Origin: CAVQCJ01 sp963849365
Lineage (GTDB): Bacteria; Actinomycetota; Actinomycetes; Prado026
DNA length: 64,000 bases
Assembly: GCA_963849365.1 (NCBI GenBank)
Contig: CAWKHA010000001.1
Span: 1,054,001-1,118,000 of the forward strand
Direction of reading: 5' to 3'
Below, piece after piece: positions 6,218 through 15,373 of the stretch. Position 1 is the first letter of the stretch, and every line of letters begins with the position of its first letter. The notes below the pieces were generated by a model, which did no database searches, was not told the origin of the DNA, and was given only the letters and a program-made list of their open reading frames with translations. The position numbers and the translations under genes were made by a program.

Positions 6218-9193
6218 TCACCCGGTGGGTGACGGGCTGCCGCTGGCCGACGGCGACGAGGTCCCGGACGGAGACGGCGACGGTGAGGTGCCGGAGGTCG
6301 CGGACGACAGCCTCACGGCGAGTGCGATGGCATCCGCCAGCCGCTTCTGCGCCTCGCCGTACGCCGTGAAGTCGTGCGCCGTGAGCGCGGCGTTCGAGTC
6401 GTCCAGGGCCTTCTGAGCCGCCTTCAGGGCAGCTGCCAGGGCCGCGTTGTTCGTCCCGGTGCCGCCACCAGTCGTGGGCGGCGGGGTCGTTCCGTCGCCC
6501 CCACCCGAGCTGGAGGTGCCCAGCACCTGGCCCAGTGCCTCGGCCAGCGTGTCGTCCATCGCCGTCTTCCCGTTGAACGAGACCAGGACCTTTCGGAGCA
6601 GCGGATACGTGGTCCCGCTGGCCGCGCGGATGTACAGGGGCTCGACGTAGAGCAGGCTGCCGCCGACGGGCAGCGACAACAGGTTCCCGAAGACGACCTG
6701 GGAGCCGCCGCTGCGCAGCAGCGTCAGCTGCGAGGAGATCGTCGCGTCGCTCTCCAGAGTGGTCTGGACCTGGACCGGGCCGAGGACGTTCGTGCTCTTG
6801 GGCAGCTCGAGCACCCGGATCGTCCCGTAGTCCGCCCCGGGGTCGGCGTCCACGGCCATGAACGCGGCGAGGTTGGTGCGGTTGTTGGGCGAGAACGCGG
6901 TCGTGAGCGAGAACGAAGGGTCGCTCTGTCCGGGCATCTGCAGCGTGAGGTAGTACGGCGGCTGCGGCTGTCCGGTCTCCTTCGTGGGGTCGTCCGGCAC
7001 GACCCAGAAGTCCTGCCCGCTGTAGAAGGCCTTCGGGTCGGTGACGTGGTACTTGGCGTACAGGTCGCGCTGCACCTTGAACATGTCCTGCGGGTACCGC
7101 AAGTGCACCTTGAGCGACTCCGGGATCGAGTCGTACGACTGCACGGTCCCGGGGAACGCCTGCTCCCACACCTTGAGCACCGGGTCGTTCTCGTCCCACT
7201 CGTACAGCGTGACCGTCCCGTCATAGGCGTCGACCACGGCCTTGACCGAGTTGCGGATGTAGTCGACCTGGTCGGCCGGCTGCGCGGCGATCGCGTTGCT
7301 GGCCACGCTCACCGAGTCGGCCGTCGCCTGACCGAGCTGGGTCCGCTGCGAGTACGGGTAGCCGTTCGTCGTGGTGTAGCCGTCGATGATCCACTTGACC
7401 CGGCCGTCGACCACCGCGGGGTAGGCGTCGCCGTCGACCGTCAGCCACGGTGCGACCGCCTTGACCCGGTCCCGCGGGTCCCGGTTCCACATGATGCGCG
7501 AGGCGGAGTTGATCCGGTCCGACAGCAGGATGTTGGTCTCGCCGAACTTGGTCGCGAAGAGCACCCTCCCGAAGAGCGAGCCCATCGCGACGCCGCCACT
7601 GCCGTCGTAGGTGTTGTCGACCTGGGTGTTGTCGGCCGCGTTGTAGTCGAACTCGACCGGGGCGCTGCCCGGCGGCGCACCCACGATCGAGTATTCGGGT
7701 GAGTTCTCGCCGAAGTACACCCGCTCACCCTGTGGCGAGAGCGTCAGCTTGCCCTGCGGGGGGATGTTGGACTCGAAGAAGCTCGGCGTCCCGTCCGTCT
7801 GGCTCACGTTCCCGTAGGCCGCGACGAAGCCGAAGCCGTGCGTGTACACGGTGTGGTCGTTCGCGAAGTTGTGCGACGACGGCGGTAGCCCGGCCAGGTT
7901 GAGCTCGCGGACGGCGACGACCGCCTCGCGCTGCGTCGTGCTGCCGTCGGGGTCCGTGAGCTTGTAGCGGTCCACGTCGAGGGTGTCGGCGTACGAGTAG
8001 AAGCCGCGCAGCTGCTGCAGCGCGATGAAGGTCGGGGACACCACTGCCGGGTCGATCAGCCGCACGTTGCGCACCGTGGGGAGGGCGCCGGAGACCTGCT
8101 TGGGGTTGGACACCCCGCTGTAGTCCTGCGACTCGATCGTGTCCAGCTGGTACGCCTTCAGCGTCGCGTCGATGTTGCGCTGGATGTACGGCGCCTCCTT
8201 GTCCGGCTCGCTCGGCTTGACCTGCACGGACTGGACGAAGAACGGGTAGATCCCGCCGACGACGATCGCGCTGAGCACCAGCAGCCCGAACCCGAGTGCC
8301 GGCGCGAGCCAGTTGCGGGTGACGACCGTGGCGAAGAACAGCAGCGCGCAGATGATCGCGATGCTGAACAGGATCAGCTTGGCCGGCAGCACCGCGTTGA
8401 TGTCGGTGTAGGTGCCGCCGCTGATCCGTGGACCGTCCTTGACCACCAGCTCGTAGCGGTCGAACCAGTAGGCGGCCGCCTTCATCAGCACGAACAGCCC
8501 GAGCAGCACTGCGATGTGCGCGCGCGCCGCCGGGGTGGTCTTGTCCCCCGGGGTCTGCAGCCGCAGCCCGCCGTACAGGTAGTGCACGAGGAGCGCGGCG
8601 ATGAGCGACACGACGACGATGCCGAACCCGAAGCCGACGAGGAAACGCCAGAACGGCAGCCGGAAGGCGTAGAAGGACAGGTCCAGGCCGAACTGGGCGT
8701 CCTTGCTGTAGAAGGGCTGGGAGTTGAAGAACTGCAGGGCGGTCTGCCACTCCGAGGCGGCCGACCCGCCGGTGATGAGGCCGAGCACGCCGGCGGCGAG
8801 GATGACCAGCAGCCGCCGGTACGGGTCGATCGCGACCCGGTAGCGGTCCAGGCCCTGCTGCTCGGCCGAGATCCCGCGGAACGCCGGCCGGGCCCGGTAC
8901 GCGAGCCAGCAGTTCAGAGCGACCGCCGCGGCCATCAGGCCGCCGAAGACGACGAACATGAGCAGCCGGATCTTCAGCTGGGTCTGGAAGACCAGGGCGA
9001 AGCCGGTGCCGGCCGACCGGTACCAGAGCAGGTCGGTGTACAGGCCGGTGAAGATCCAGAAGACGACCAGCAGCAGCGCCAGGACGACGAGCGTGAGCAC
9101 AAGTGCCCGGCTCCTGGTACGACGCGGCGGCGCGGGTACGGCCGGGCTGGACGAGTCGTCAGGGTCGGGGGGCAGGTTGTAGCTCACCCGCAC
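6218..9193 (-). CDS. UPF0182 family integral membrane protein
   Basis: A 991-residue protein of the UPF0182 (COG1615) family, homologous to M. tuberculosis Rv3193c. The N-terminal third has about seven transmembrane segments (for example residues 30-50, 75-100, 125-145, 180-205, 230-250, 285-305 and 312-335). A large, probably extracytoplasmic domain of about 550 residues follows, and then a Gly/Thr-rich and Ser/Pro-rich low-complexity tail ending in SGSPSPTG. Biochemical function is unknown. The start is a GTG at 9193; another GTG lies two codons downstream. It is divergent from the PPA1309 gene with only 64 bases between starts. Confidence 0.93.
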   Translation of the reverse strand: MRVSYNLPPDPDDSSSPAVPAPPRRTRSRALVLTLVVLALLLVVFWIFTGLYTDLLWYRSAGTGFALVFQTQLKIRLLMFVVFGGLMAAAVALNCWLAYRARPAFRGISAEQQGLDRYRVAIDPYRRLLVILAAGVLGLITGGSAASEWQTALQFFNSQPFYSKDAQFGLDLSFYAFRLPFWRFLVGFGFGIVVVSLIAALLVHYLYGGLRLQTPGDKTTPAARAHIAVLLGLFVLMKAAAYWFDRYELVVKDGPRISGGTYTDINAVLPAKLILFSIAIICALLFFATVVTRNWLAPALGFGLLVLSAIVVGGIYPFFVQSVQVKPSEPDKEAPYIQRNIDATLKAYQLDTIESQDYSGVSNPKQVSGALPTVRNVRLIDPAVVSPTFIALQQLRGFYSYADTLDVDRYKLTDPDGSTTQREAVVAVRELNLAGLPPSSHNFANDHTVYTHGFGFVAAYGNVSQTDGTPSFFESNIPPQGKLTLSPQGERVYFGENSPEYSIVGAPPGSAPVEFDYNAADNTQVDNTYDGSGGVAMGSLFGRVLFATKFGETNILLSDRINSASRIMWNRDPRDRVKAVAPWLTVDGDAYPAVVDGRVKWIIDGYTTTNGYPYSQRTQLGQATADSVSVASNAIAAQPADQVDYIRNSVKAVVDAYDGTVTLYEWDENDPVLKVWEQAFPGTVQSYDSIPESLKVHLRYPQDMFKVQRDLYAKYHVTDPKAFYSGQDFWVVPDDPTKETGQPQPPYYLTLQMPGQSDPSFSLTTAFSPNNRTNLAAFMAVDADPGADYGTIRVLELPKSTNVLGPVQVQTTLESDATISSQLTLLRSGGSQVVFGNLLSLPVGGSLLYVEPLYIRAASGTTYPLLRKVLVSFNGKTAMDDTLAEALGQVLGTSSSGGGDGTTPPPTTGGGTGTNNAALAAALKAAQKALDDSNAALTAHDFTAYGEAQKRLADAIALAVRLSSATSGTSPSPSPSGTSSPSASGSPSPTG

Positions 9194-9257
9194 AACGTAC
9201 CTAGCCGGGCTGAGTGCTCAGTGCCGTGCAGCGGTCCCGTTACGTCACGATGTCGTT

Positions 9258-9767
9258 ATGACCGTGCTGAGCCGGGTGGTGCGCGAGATCGAGGGCCACG
9301 TCGCGGACGGCGGTTGGGACCAGCCGCCCCGGCTGTTCGCGCTGGTGTCGACCGACGAGCTGGTGGAGCGCGAGCCGTCGCTGGCCGCCGTGCTCGACGC
9401 CGAGCCCGGGGCGGGGACGGTGACCCCGGTCGAGCAGGACGACCTGCCGGTGTCGGCCACCCTCGAGGAGCTGTTGGCGGGCATCGCCTGGCCCGGGAGT
9501 GTCGCCGGCGCCGCGCTGGCCGTCGAGCGTGCCGTGCTGCCGCCGGCGGCCGAGGACGACCTGCCGGCCGACCCGGCCCAGGCCCTGGCGGTGCTGGCCG
9601 GCCACCCGGAGCGGCAGGACGTGCGGCTGGTGGTGGCCGTGCTGCGCGACGGCACGAGGCAGTGCGCGATCCGGACCCGCAGCCACGACGATCGGGACGC
9701 CGTGCTGACCGGACCCGACCTGGTGCCCGGCCTGGTCGACGCGCTGGCCGCGACGCTGGAGCCTTGA
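9258..9767 (+). CDS. PPA1309 family protein
   Basis: A 169-residue acidic, probably cytosolic protein of the PPA1309 family, a conserved actinobacterial family without known function. Recognisable stretches are LSRVVREIEGHVADGGWDQPPRLFALV, read in two parts, then DLPVSATLEELLAGIAWPG near residue 60 and RQCAIRTRSHDD near residue 135. No membrane segment or catalytic motif is visible. It sits in its usual place between the UPF0182 gene (divergent) and the PDZ protease gene (convergent, 10 bases away). Confidence 0.88.
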   Translation: MTVLSRVVREIEGHVADGGWDQPPRLFALVSTDELVEREPSLAAVLDAEPGAGTVTPVEQDDLPVSATLEELLAGIAWPGSVAGAALAVERAVLPPAAEDDLPADPAQALAVLAGHPERQDVRLVVAVLRDGTRQCAIRTRSHDDRDAVLTGPDLVPGLVDALAATLEP

Positions 9768-9777
9768 CCGCACGCGG

Positions 9778-10824
9778 TCAGGGCGAGCAGCCCGGCGCGC
9801 TGCGGCCGGCGACCGCCGCGGCCATGCCCGACAGGGCGTCGTCCACGTCGGTCACCTTGACCAGACGCAGGCCGGACGGCACCGCGAGCAGCGCCTCCGC
9901 GCAGTTGCCCGCCGGCACGAGGAACACCGTCGCACCGTCAGCCCTGGCCCCGGCCATCTTCTGCCGGATCCCGCCGATCGACCCGACCTTGCCGTTCGCG
10001 TCGATCGTGCCGGTGCCCGCGACGTGCGCCCCGCCGTTCTCCTGCTCGGGCGTGAGCTTGTCGACGATGCCGAGCGTGAACATCAGACCGGCGCTGGGAC
10101 CGCCCACGTCTTCCAGCCTGATGGTCACGGTGACCGTCGAGGTGTAGCTGTCGCGGGGCAGGAACCCGACAACGGCGACGGTCGCGTCCTGCGGCGAGGC
10201 GCCGGCGACCACCGGCACCGTGAGCCGATGACCGTCGCGAAGCACCACGAACTGCACGGTCTCGCCGGGCTTGTGCTTGCGCACGGCCGTCCGCACCTCT
10301 TCGCCGGTGCCGACCGCGACGCCGTCGACGCTGACGATCCGGTCCCCCGTCTCGAGGCGGCCGTCCGACGGTCCGCCCGCGGTGACGGAGGCGACCGACA
10401 CGGTCAACGTCACGGGCAGCCCGACATACCGCAGTGCGGCGATCACCGCCGAGTCCTGGGACTGCAGCATCTCCTGGGTGTTCTGCTGCTCGACCTGCTG
10501 CGGCGTCTCCCCGGGCGGGTAGAGCACCGAGGTCGGCACCACCGCGACGCTCGGGTCGACCCATCCGCTCAGCACCCTGGTCAGTGCGGTGCGACCGTAG
10601 GGTCCGCCCGACTCGCTCACCGTGGTGAGGTCGAGCCGCCCCGAGGTCGGGTAGGTCGGCGCACCGCTGACGGTGATGAGCGGCTTGCCCGCCGGTGCGC
10701 CGAGGACGTCGATCACCGGGCCCGGGCTGAGCACGACGTACGGGATCGGGAGGGACACGGCCGCGAGCAGGCCGACGGCGATGAGTACGACCGCGAGCAG
10801 CTGAGGTGTGGAGCGGCGGGACAC
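9778..10824 (-). CDS. PDZ domain-containing Lon-type (S16) serine protease, YlbL family
   Basis: A 348-residue membrane-anchored protease homologous to M. tuberculosis Rv3194c. A single N-terminal hydrophobic segment (residues about 8-30, LLAVVLIAVGLLAAVSLPIP) acts as signal anchor. A PDZ domain lies at about 125-215 (GGPSDGRLETGDRIVSVDGV). The C-terminal S16 protease domain carries the catalytic Ser in VGGPSAGLMF and the Lys in IGGIRQKMAGA, so it should be active. The GTG at 10824 is chosen because the open frame upstream lacks homology and overlaps the next gene. The substrate is unknown; it probably degrades or processes envelope proteins. Confidence 0.9.
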   Translation of the reverse strand: MSRRSTPQLLAVVLIAVGLLAAVSLPIPYVVLSPGPVIDVLGAPAGKPLITVSGAPTYPTSGRLDLTTVSESGGPYGRTALTRVLSGWVDPSVAVVPTSVLYPPGETPQQVEQQNTQEMLQSQDSAVIAALRYVGLPVTLTVSVASVTAGGPSDGRLETGDRIVSVDGVAVGTGEEVRTAVRKHKPGETVQFVVLRDGHRLTVPVVAGASPQDATVAVVGFLPRDSYTSTVTVTIRLEDVGGPSAGLMFTLGIVDKLTPEQENGGAHVAGTGTIDANGKVGSIGGIRQKMAGARADGATVFLVPAGNCAEALLAVPSGLRLVKVTDVDDALSGMAAAVAGRSAPGCSP

Positions 10825-10835
10825 GGGGGCGGAGC

Positions 10836-11123
10836 CTAGGCGAGCGAGCCGCGCGAGCCGGCCGGACCCGGCTTGTCCGGGTCGTCGGCGGCAGGTGCGG
10901 GTTCGTCCGGCCCGGACTGGTCGGCGGGCGCGACCGAGCGGCCCATGGCCTCCCGGAAGCGCTCGTGCTCGGCGACGGAGTCGTGCGGGTCGGCGGGCGG
11001 CCGCGGCCGGTTGGCGAGCGACACCCAGACGATGGCCACGACGAAGGCGAGCAGCGGCACGGACCACCACGCCATCGCCTGCATGCCGTCGAGGGTATCT
11101 CCGCTGCGCGGGGCCCGGGTCAT
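10836..11123 (-). CDS. Small single-pass membrane protein
   Basis: A 95-residue protein with one transmembrane helix (about residues 17-37, WWSVPLLAFVVAIVWVSLA) and a charged, Pro/Asp-rich cytoplasmic tail. The ATG at 11123 overlaps the moaE stop (ATGA), so translational coupling is likely; an internal ATG at 11084 (MQAMAWW) is an alternative start. No family with known function is recognised. Confidence 0.65.
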   Translation of the reverse strand: MTRAPRSGDTLDGMQAMAWWSVPLLAFVVAIVWVSLANRPRPPADPHDSVAEHERFREAMGRSVAPADQSGPDEPAPAADDPDKPGPAGSRGSLA

Positions 11124-11554
11124 CCGTCGCCGTTGGCCACCCACTCCTGGGTTCCGTCGTCGAACTGCTGGTGCTTCCAGATCGGCACCTCGTGCTTGAG
11201 GTCGTCGATCAGCCGTCGGCCGACCTCGAAGGCCTCGGCCCGGTGCGGCGCGGAGGCGGCGACGACTACCGCAGCATCCCCGACGGCGAGCTCGCCGACC
11301 CGGTGCACGGCGGCCACCAGGACCCCGGGAGAGCCGGCAGCGGCCCGCTCGGCGATCGCGCGCATCTGCTCCTGCGCCGACGGGTGCGCGCTGTACTCCA
11401 GCGCGGTGACGCCCCGCCCCCCGTCGTGGTCGCGGACGGTCCCGACGAACAGGGCGGTCCCGCCGACCGATGGGTCGGCCACCGCGGCGAGCACCTCGTC
11501 GACCGAGAGCGGGCCCGCACGCAGCTCGGCGAGCCGCACCCGTTCCGCGTCCAT
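11120..11554 (-). CDS. moaE: Molybdopterin synthase catalytic subunit MoaE
   Basis: A 144-residue large subunit of molybdopterin synthase, which transfers sulfur from the MoaD thiocarboxylate to precursor Z. The family pattern is clear: ALFVGTVRDHDGGRGVTALE, then AAVHRVGELAVGDAAVVVAA, then the lysine-rich active-site end DDLKHEVPIWKHQ. The length is normal. There is no moaD next to it, so MoaD must be supplied elsewhere; MoeZ (36940-38127) in this window may activate it. The gene precedes the small membrane protein with a 4-base overlap. Confidence 0.93.
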   Translation of the reverse strand: MDAERVRLAELRAGPLSVDEVLAAVADPSVGGTALFVGTVRDHDGGRGVTALEYSAHPSAQEQMRAIAERAAAGSPGVLVAAVHRVGELAVGDAAVVVAASAPHRAEAFEVGRRLIDDLKHEVPIWKHQQFDDGTQEWVANGDG

Positions 11555-11576
11555 GCCCGGACCCTAACCGCAGCGG

Positions 11577-12761
11577 TCAGCTGCCACGCCGCTGCCGACG
11601 GATCTGGCGTACCACCGCCGCCGTGCCCAGGACCGCGACAGTGGCACCGGCCGCGCCTAGCGTCGCGTCCCGCCCGAGCCGCCGTCCGCTCGCCGGGCGC
11701 CGCGCCTTCTCCTCGACCAGCGCGGCCAGCGCCGCACGGTTGTCGTACCGCGGCAGCCACCCGGCCGCGCGCAGCCTGCTGCTGGGCACCACCCAGGGCT
11801 CGGCCGTGAACGCCAGCTCGCTGGCCGGGGCCGGTGTCATGCCGAGCCGGTGCAGCCGCTCCGCCGTCCCGTAGGCGATGCGCGCGGGCAGCTCGATGCG
11901 TCGCATCCCGGTGATCTCCTCGACCTCGTCCTGGCTGAGGTAGCCCTCGCTGGCCACGGTCACCGCGCCCTCGACGACGCCGGTGGCGGCCAGCTCGAGC
12001 GCGGAGACCAGGTCGTCGACGTGGCAGAACTGCCAGTGCGGCGAGGAGTCCTTGACCACGAGCAGGCGCGGCGCCTCGAAGTGGCGCGTGAAGAGACTGT
12101 CCGCGCCCGGCCCCACGAGCACGGCGGGGCGGACCACCGTGACCCGCAGTCCCGGGTGGACGCCGCGCGCCCTCGCGGCGGTCTCCTCGACCTCGAGCAG
12201 CGCGGTGATGGCCGGCGCGTCCGCGACCGCTGCCGGGTCGGCGTCCTCGTCGAGCGGGACCGGGTTGTCCCCCGACGCTCCGTAGACCATCGCACTGGTC
12301 ACCAGGACCACCCTGGAGACGTTCGCCGCCGCGGCGGCGGTGACGACGGCCCTGGCGCCGTCCACCAACCGGGCCAGCGCCGCCTCGGTGCTCGTCCGCG
12401 GGACCCCGGGCGCCGGCTCCCCCGGCACGTCCGGGACCACCGCGTGCACGACCGCGGCACAGCCCGCGATCGCGTCGACGAGGTCCGGCGAGCGGACGTC
12501 GGCGAGCCGCCAGCGCACCCCGGTCAGGTCGCCGCGCCGGTCGTCGATCGCCACCACCGCCGCGACGTCCGTGCGGTCCGCGAGCCGCGCGGCCAGCGCA
12601 CGGCCGATGCCGGACGCGGCTCCGGTCACCGCCAGTACCGGACCCGACGGGCTGCGCCCAGAGCGAACCGGGCCGGACGCGTGCGTCGGGCGCCGCCGCC
12701 CGCGACTACCGTGGTCGGTGGTGCTGGCCTTGTCGCAGTCCTCGGCACGGGCCTGACCCAT
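11577..12761 (-). CDS. NAD-dependent epimerase/dehydratase family protein (extended SDR)
   Basis: A 394-residue extended SDR. After an N-terminal basic tail of about 40 residues, the Rossmann motif TGAASGIGRALAARL binds NAD(P). VLVTSAMVYGAS holds the Ser/Tyr region typical of nucleotide-sugar epimerase-like proteins, and VTVVRPAVLVGPG and WQFCHVDDLVSAL follow the family order. The C-terminus ends in a weakly hydrophobic helix (LGAAGATVAVLGTAAVV) with a basic tail, possibly a membrane contact. The start is the ATG at 12761, behind GGAAGGAC. The substrate is unknown. It is divergent from the DUF2342 gene (46 bases between starts). Confidence 0.85.
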   Translation of the reverse strand: MGQARAEDCDKASTTDHGSRGRRRPTHASGPVRSGRSPSGPVLAVTGAASGIGRALAARLADRTDVAAVVAIDDRRGDLTGVRWRLADVRSPDLVDAIAGCAAVVHAVVPDVPGEPAPGVPRTSTEAALARLVDGARAVVTAAAAANVSRVVLVTSAMVYGASGDNPVPLDEDADPAAVADAPAITALLEVEETAARARGVHPGLRVTVVRPAVLVGPGADSLFTRHFEAPRLLVVKDSSPHWQFCHVDDLVSALELAATGVVEGAVTVASEGYLSQDEVEEITGMRRIELPARIAYGTAERLHRLGMTPAPASELAFTAEPWVVPSSRLRAAGWLPRYDNRAALAALVEEKARRPASGRRLGRDATLGAAGATVAVLGTAAVVRQIRRQRRGS

Positions 12762-12807
12762 GGAGCGTGTCCTTCCGTGACGGCCCCCATCCTGCCCGAG
12801 GTGCACC

Positions 12808-14157
12808 GTGAGCGACCTTCCCTTCGGATTCAGCCAGGAGCCGGGCGACGACGCCGAGGGAAAGCCGCGCGACCCGGTCCCCGCCGGCGACTCCGCAGAT
12901 GCGGACGCCTCGAACCCGTTCGCCGCACTGTTCGGCGGCGGCTCGCCGGCCGACATGGGCGCGGCCCTCGCCAGGCTCGGACAGCTCATGTCGTACGAGG
13001 GCGGTCCGGTCAACTGGGACCTCGCCCGTGACGTGGCCCGGCAGGCCGCGGCCCAGGGTGGCGACCCGACCCCGTCGGCCGTCGAGCGGAAGGCGGTCGA
13101 GGAGGCGGTCCGCCTGGCCGAGGTGTGGCTGGACCCGGTGACCGCGCTCCCGGCCGGCAGCAGCTCTGCGCAGGCGTGGAGCCGCGCGGACTGGGTCGAG
13201 CAGACGCTCCCTGCCTGGAAAGAGCTCGTGGACCCGGTGGCCGAGAAGGTAGTCGCCGCGACCGCCGGGGCGGTGCCCGAGGAGATGCAGGCGATGGCCG
13301 GCCCGATGCTGGGCATGATGCGCCAGCTCGGCGGCGCCATGTTCGGGGCGCAGGTGGGCCAGGGACTCGGCGGCCTGGCCGGCGAGGTCGTCGGTTCGGC
13401 GGACGTGGGGCTGCCGATCGGACCGGCCGGTCGTGCCGTCCTGCTCCCCGCCGGCGTCGAGCGCTTCGGCGCCGGGCTGGGCGTGCCGGACGACGAGGTG
13501 CGGCTGTACCTGGCCCTGCGCGAGTGCGCGCACCAGCGGCTGTTCGCGCACGTGCCGTGGTTGCGTTCGCGGCTGTTCGGCGCTGTCGAGGACTACGCGC
13601 GCGGGATCGTCGTCGACCCGAGCCGGCTCGAGGAGGTCATGCGGTCGGTCGACCCGTCGAGCCCGGAAGCCGTGCAGGAGGCGCTGCAGTCCGGCATGTT
13701 CGAGCCGGAGGACACCCCCGCCCAGAAGGCTGCGCTGGCGCGGCTCGAGACGCTGCTCGCGCTCGTGGAGGGCTGGGTCGACGCGGTCGTGACGGACGCC
13801 GCGCAGGCGCTGCCGAGCTCGGCGGCGCTGCGCGAGACCGTGCGCCGCTCGCGCGCCTCCGGCGGACCGGCCGAGCAGACCTTCGCGACGCTGGTCGGGC
13901 TGGAGCTCCGACCGCGCCGCCTACGCGAGGCCGCCGATCTGTGGACCGAGCTCAAGGCCACGCGGGGGATCGACGGGCGCGACGCGGTGTGGGCGCACGC
14001 CGAGCTGCTGCCGACCTCGGACGACCTGGACGACCCCGCGGGCTTCGCCGCACGGGACGAGCTGGACCTGTCCGGTCTGGAGGATCTCGACAGCTCCGCG
14101 GAGAAGCCCGCGGACGGATCCCCCGACGCAGACGGCGACGAGCCGACCGCCGGGTGA
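12808..14157 (+). CDS. Zinc-dependent metalloprotease family protein (DUF2342)
   Basis: A 449-residue member of the actinobacterial DUF2342 / TIGR03624 putative hydrolase family (Rv3195-like). Diagnostic stretches are GPVNWDLARDVARQAAAQGG, the Gly/Met-rich MGMMRQLGGAMFGAQVGQGLG region near residue 175, LRECAHQRLFAHVPWL and LALVEGWVDAVV. The annotation as a zinc-dependent protease comes from fold similarity; the classical HExxH is replaced by the CAHQRLF region, so activity is unproven. The start is the GTG at 12808. The NUDIX gene overlaps the stop by GTGA. Confidence 0.85.
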   Translation: MSDLPFGFSQEPGDDAEGKPRDPVPAGDSADADASNPFAALFGGGSPADMGAALARLGQLMSYEGGPVNWDLARDVARQAAAQGGDPTPSAVERKAVEEAVRLAEVWLDPVTALPAGSSSAQAWSRADWVEQTLPAWKELVDPVAEKVVAATAGAVPEEMQAMAGPMLGMMRQLGGAMFGAQVGQGLGGLAGEVVGSADVGLPIGPAGRAVLLPAGVERFGAGLGVPDDEVRLYLALRECAHQRLFAHVPWLRSRLFGAVEDYARGIVVDPSRLEEVMRSVDPSSPEAVQEALQSGMFEPEDTPAQKAALARLETLLALVEGWVDAVVTDAAQALPSSAALRETVRRSRASGGPAEQTFATLVGLELRPRRLREAADLWTELKATRGIDGRDAVWAHAELLPTSDDLDDPAGFAARDELDLSGLEDLDSSAEKPADGSPDADGDEPTAG

Positions 14158-14699
14158 GCCTGCGGGCCCAGGCGGCGCGCGAGCTGTCCGCGTGGTCGGC
14201 GCCGTCGCCCGACCAGGCCGCGCTGCAGGCCTCGTACCTGGCCTACCTGGCCGAGCACCGGGACGCGACCTGGCGCACGTCGCGTCCCGCCCACCTGACC
14301 GCCAGCGCGCTGGTGCTGGACCGCGGCGCCGGTCGGGTGCTGCTCACGCTGCACCCGAAGGTCGGCCGCTGGCTGCAGCTCGGCGGCCACTGCGAGCCCG
14401 GTGACCCGACCCTGGCCGACGCTGCGATGCGCGAGGCCGCCGAGGAGAGCGGGCTGACCGGTCTGGAGCGCCTGGGCGGGCCGGTGCGGCTGGACCGGCA
14501 CGCGGTCCGCTGCGGCGCCGACGGATCGCGCGCCTACCACCTCGACGTGCAGTACCTGGCGCTGGCTGCGCACGACCGGCGCGCTTCGCCAAGCGAGGAG
14601 TCGCTCGACCTGCGCTGGTGGCCGGTGGACGCCTTGCCCCCGGACACGGACGACTCCGTGCGGGAGCTCGTCACCTCGGCGCTGTCCCGCGCGCGCTGA
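14154..14699 (+). CDS. NUDIX hydrolase
   Basis: A 181-residue Nudix hydrolase. The box region GGHCEPGDPTLADAAMREAA followed by EESGL carries the REAAEESGL half of the Nudix signature; the first Glu position is shifted, as in the GGHxExGD subfamily. These enzymes cleave nucleoside diphosphate-X compounds with Mg2+, and the substrate here is unknown. The GTG start at 14154 overlaps the DUF2342 stop (GTGA), indicating an operon. It is convergent with the YgjP-type gene, 8 bases away. Confidence 0.9.
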   Translation: MSLRAQAARELSAWSAPSPDQAALQASYLAYLAEHRDATWRTSRPAHLTASALVLDRGAGRVLLTLHPKVGRWLQLGGHCEPGDPTLADAAMREAAEESGLTGLERLGGPVRLDRHAVRCGADGSRAYHLDVQYLALAAHDRRASPSEESLDLRWWPVDALPPDTDDSVRELVTSALSRAR

Positions 14700-14707
14700 C
14701 CGCTGCG

Positions 14708-15373
14708 CTACTCCGCGTCGTATCCGACATCGCCGTCGTCCGCATCGTCGTCCGCATCGTCGGCGCCGGCGCCGTCCACCTCACCGGAGCCGGCCCAGCC
14801 GTCCGTCGCGCCCGCCCAGCCGTCGAGGAACCCCCGCGCGCGCTCCGTGCGCGGGTACGACTCGAGCAGCGCCCAGAACCTCGGCCCGTGGTCGGGCACC
14901 ACCAGGTGGGCGAGCTCGTGCAGCAGGACGTAGTCGACGACGTACGCGGGCATGGTCTGCAGCCGGGCCGACAGGCGGATCGTCCGGTCCTCGACAGTGC
15001 ACGAACCCCACCGGCTGCTCTGGTTGGCGACCCACCTGACGGACACCGGGACGGCCCGGCCGCGCAGGTGCCGCTCGGACAGAGCGCGAGCCCGGCCGAG
15101 CAGATCGGCGTCGGAGCGGCGGTGACGTTGGTCACGCTCGGCAAGCCGCTTGGTCATCACCTCGACCCAGTGCCGCTCCTCGGTGCGGGACATGCGGGCC
15201 GGCAGCAGCACGATGATCCGCTCGCCGTCCCGATAGGCACTGACCGTCTTGCGCCGGCGGGCACTGCGCCGCACCTCGACCTCGGGCAGCGCCTGCTGAC
15301 CGGGGCGCACGGGGGCCTGTCCGAGGGCCCGGGACCGGCGGGACGCGGGGTGGGGCGAGGGGAGCTGCGACAT
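14708..15373 (-). CDS. YgjP-type (M48-like) zinc metallopeptidase
   Basis: A 221-residue protein with the zinc-metallopeptidase motif LLHELAHLVVPDHGPRFW (HExxH plus downstream His/Glu region) near residue 150, preceded by SSRWGSCTVEDRTIRLS, which is the signature of the YgjP/DUF45 family. The C-terminus is an unusual acidic run (DDADDDADDGD). The ATG at 15373 gives the expected N-terminus. No partner gene is evident; the biological substrate of this family in actinobacteria is unknown. Confidence 0.9.
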   Translation of the reverse strand: MSQLPSPHPASRRSRALGQAPVRPGQQALPEVEVRRSARRRKTVSAYRDGERIIVLLPARMSRTEERHWVEVMTKRLAERDQRHRRSDADLLGRARALSERHLRGRAVPVSVRWVANQSSRWGSCTVEDRTIRLSARLQTMPAYVVDYVLLHELAHLVVPDHGPRFWALLESYPRTERARGFLDGWAGATDGWAGSGEVDGAGADDADDDADDGDVGYDAE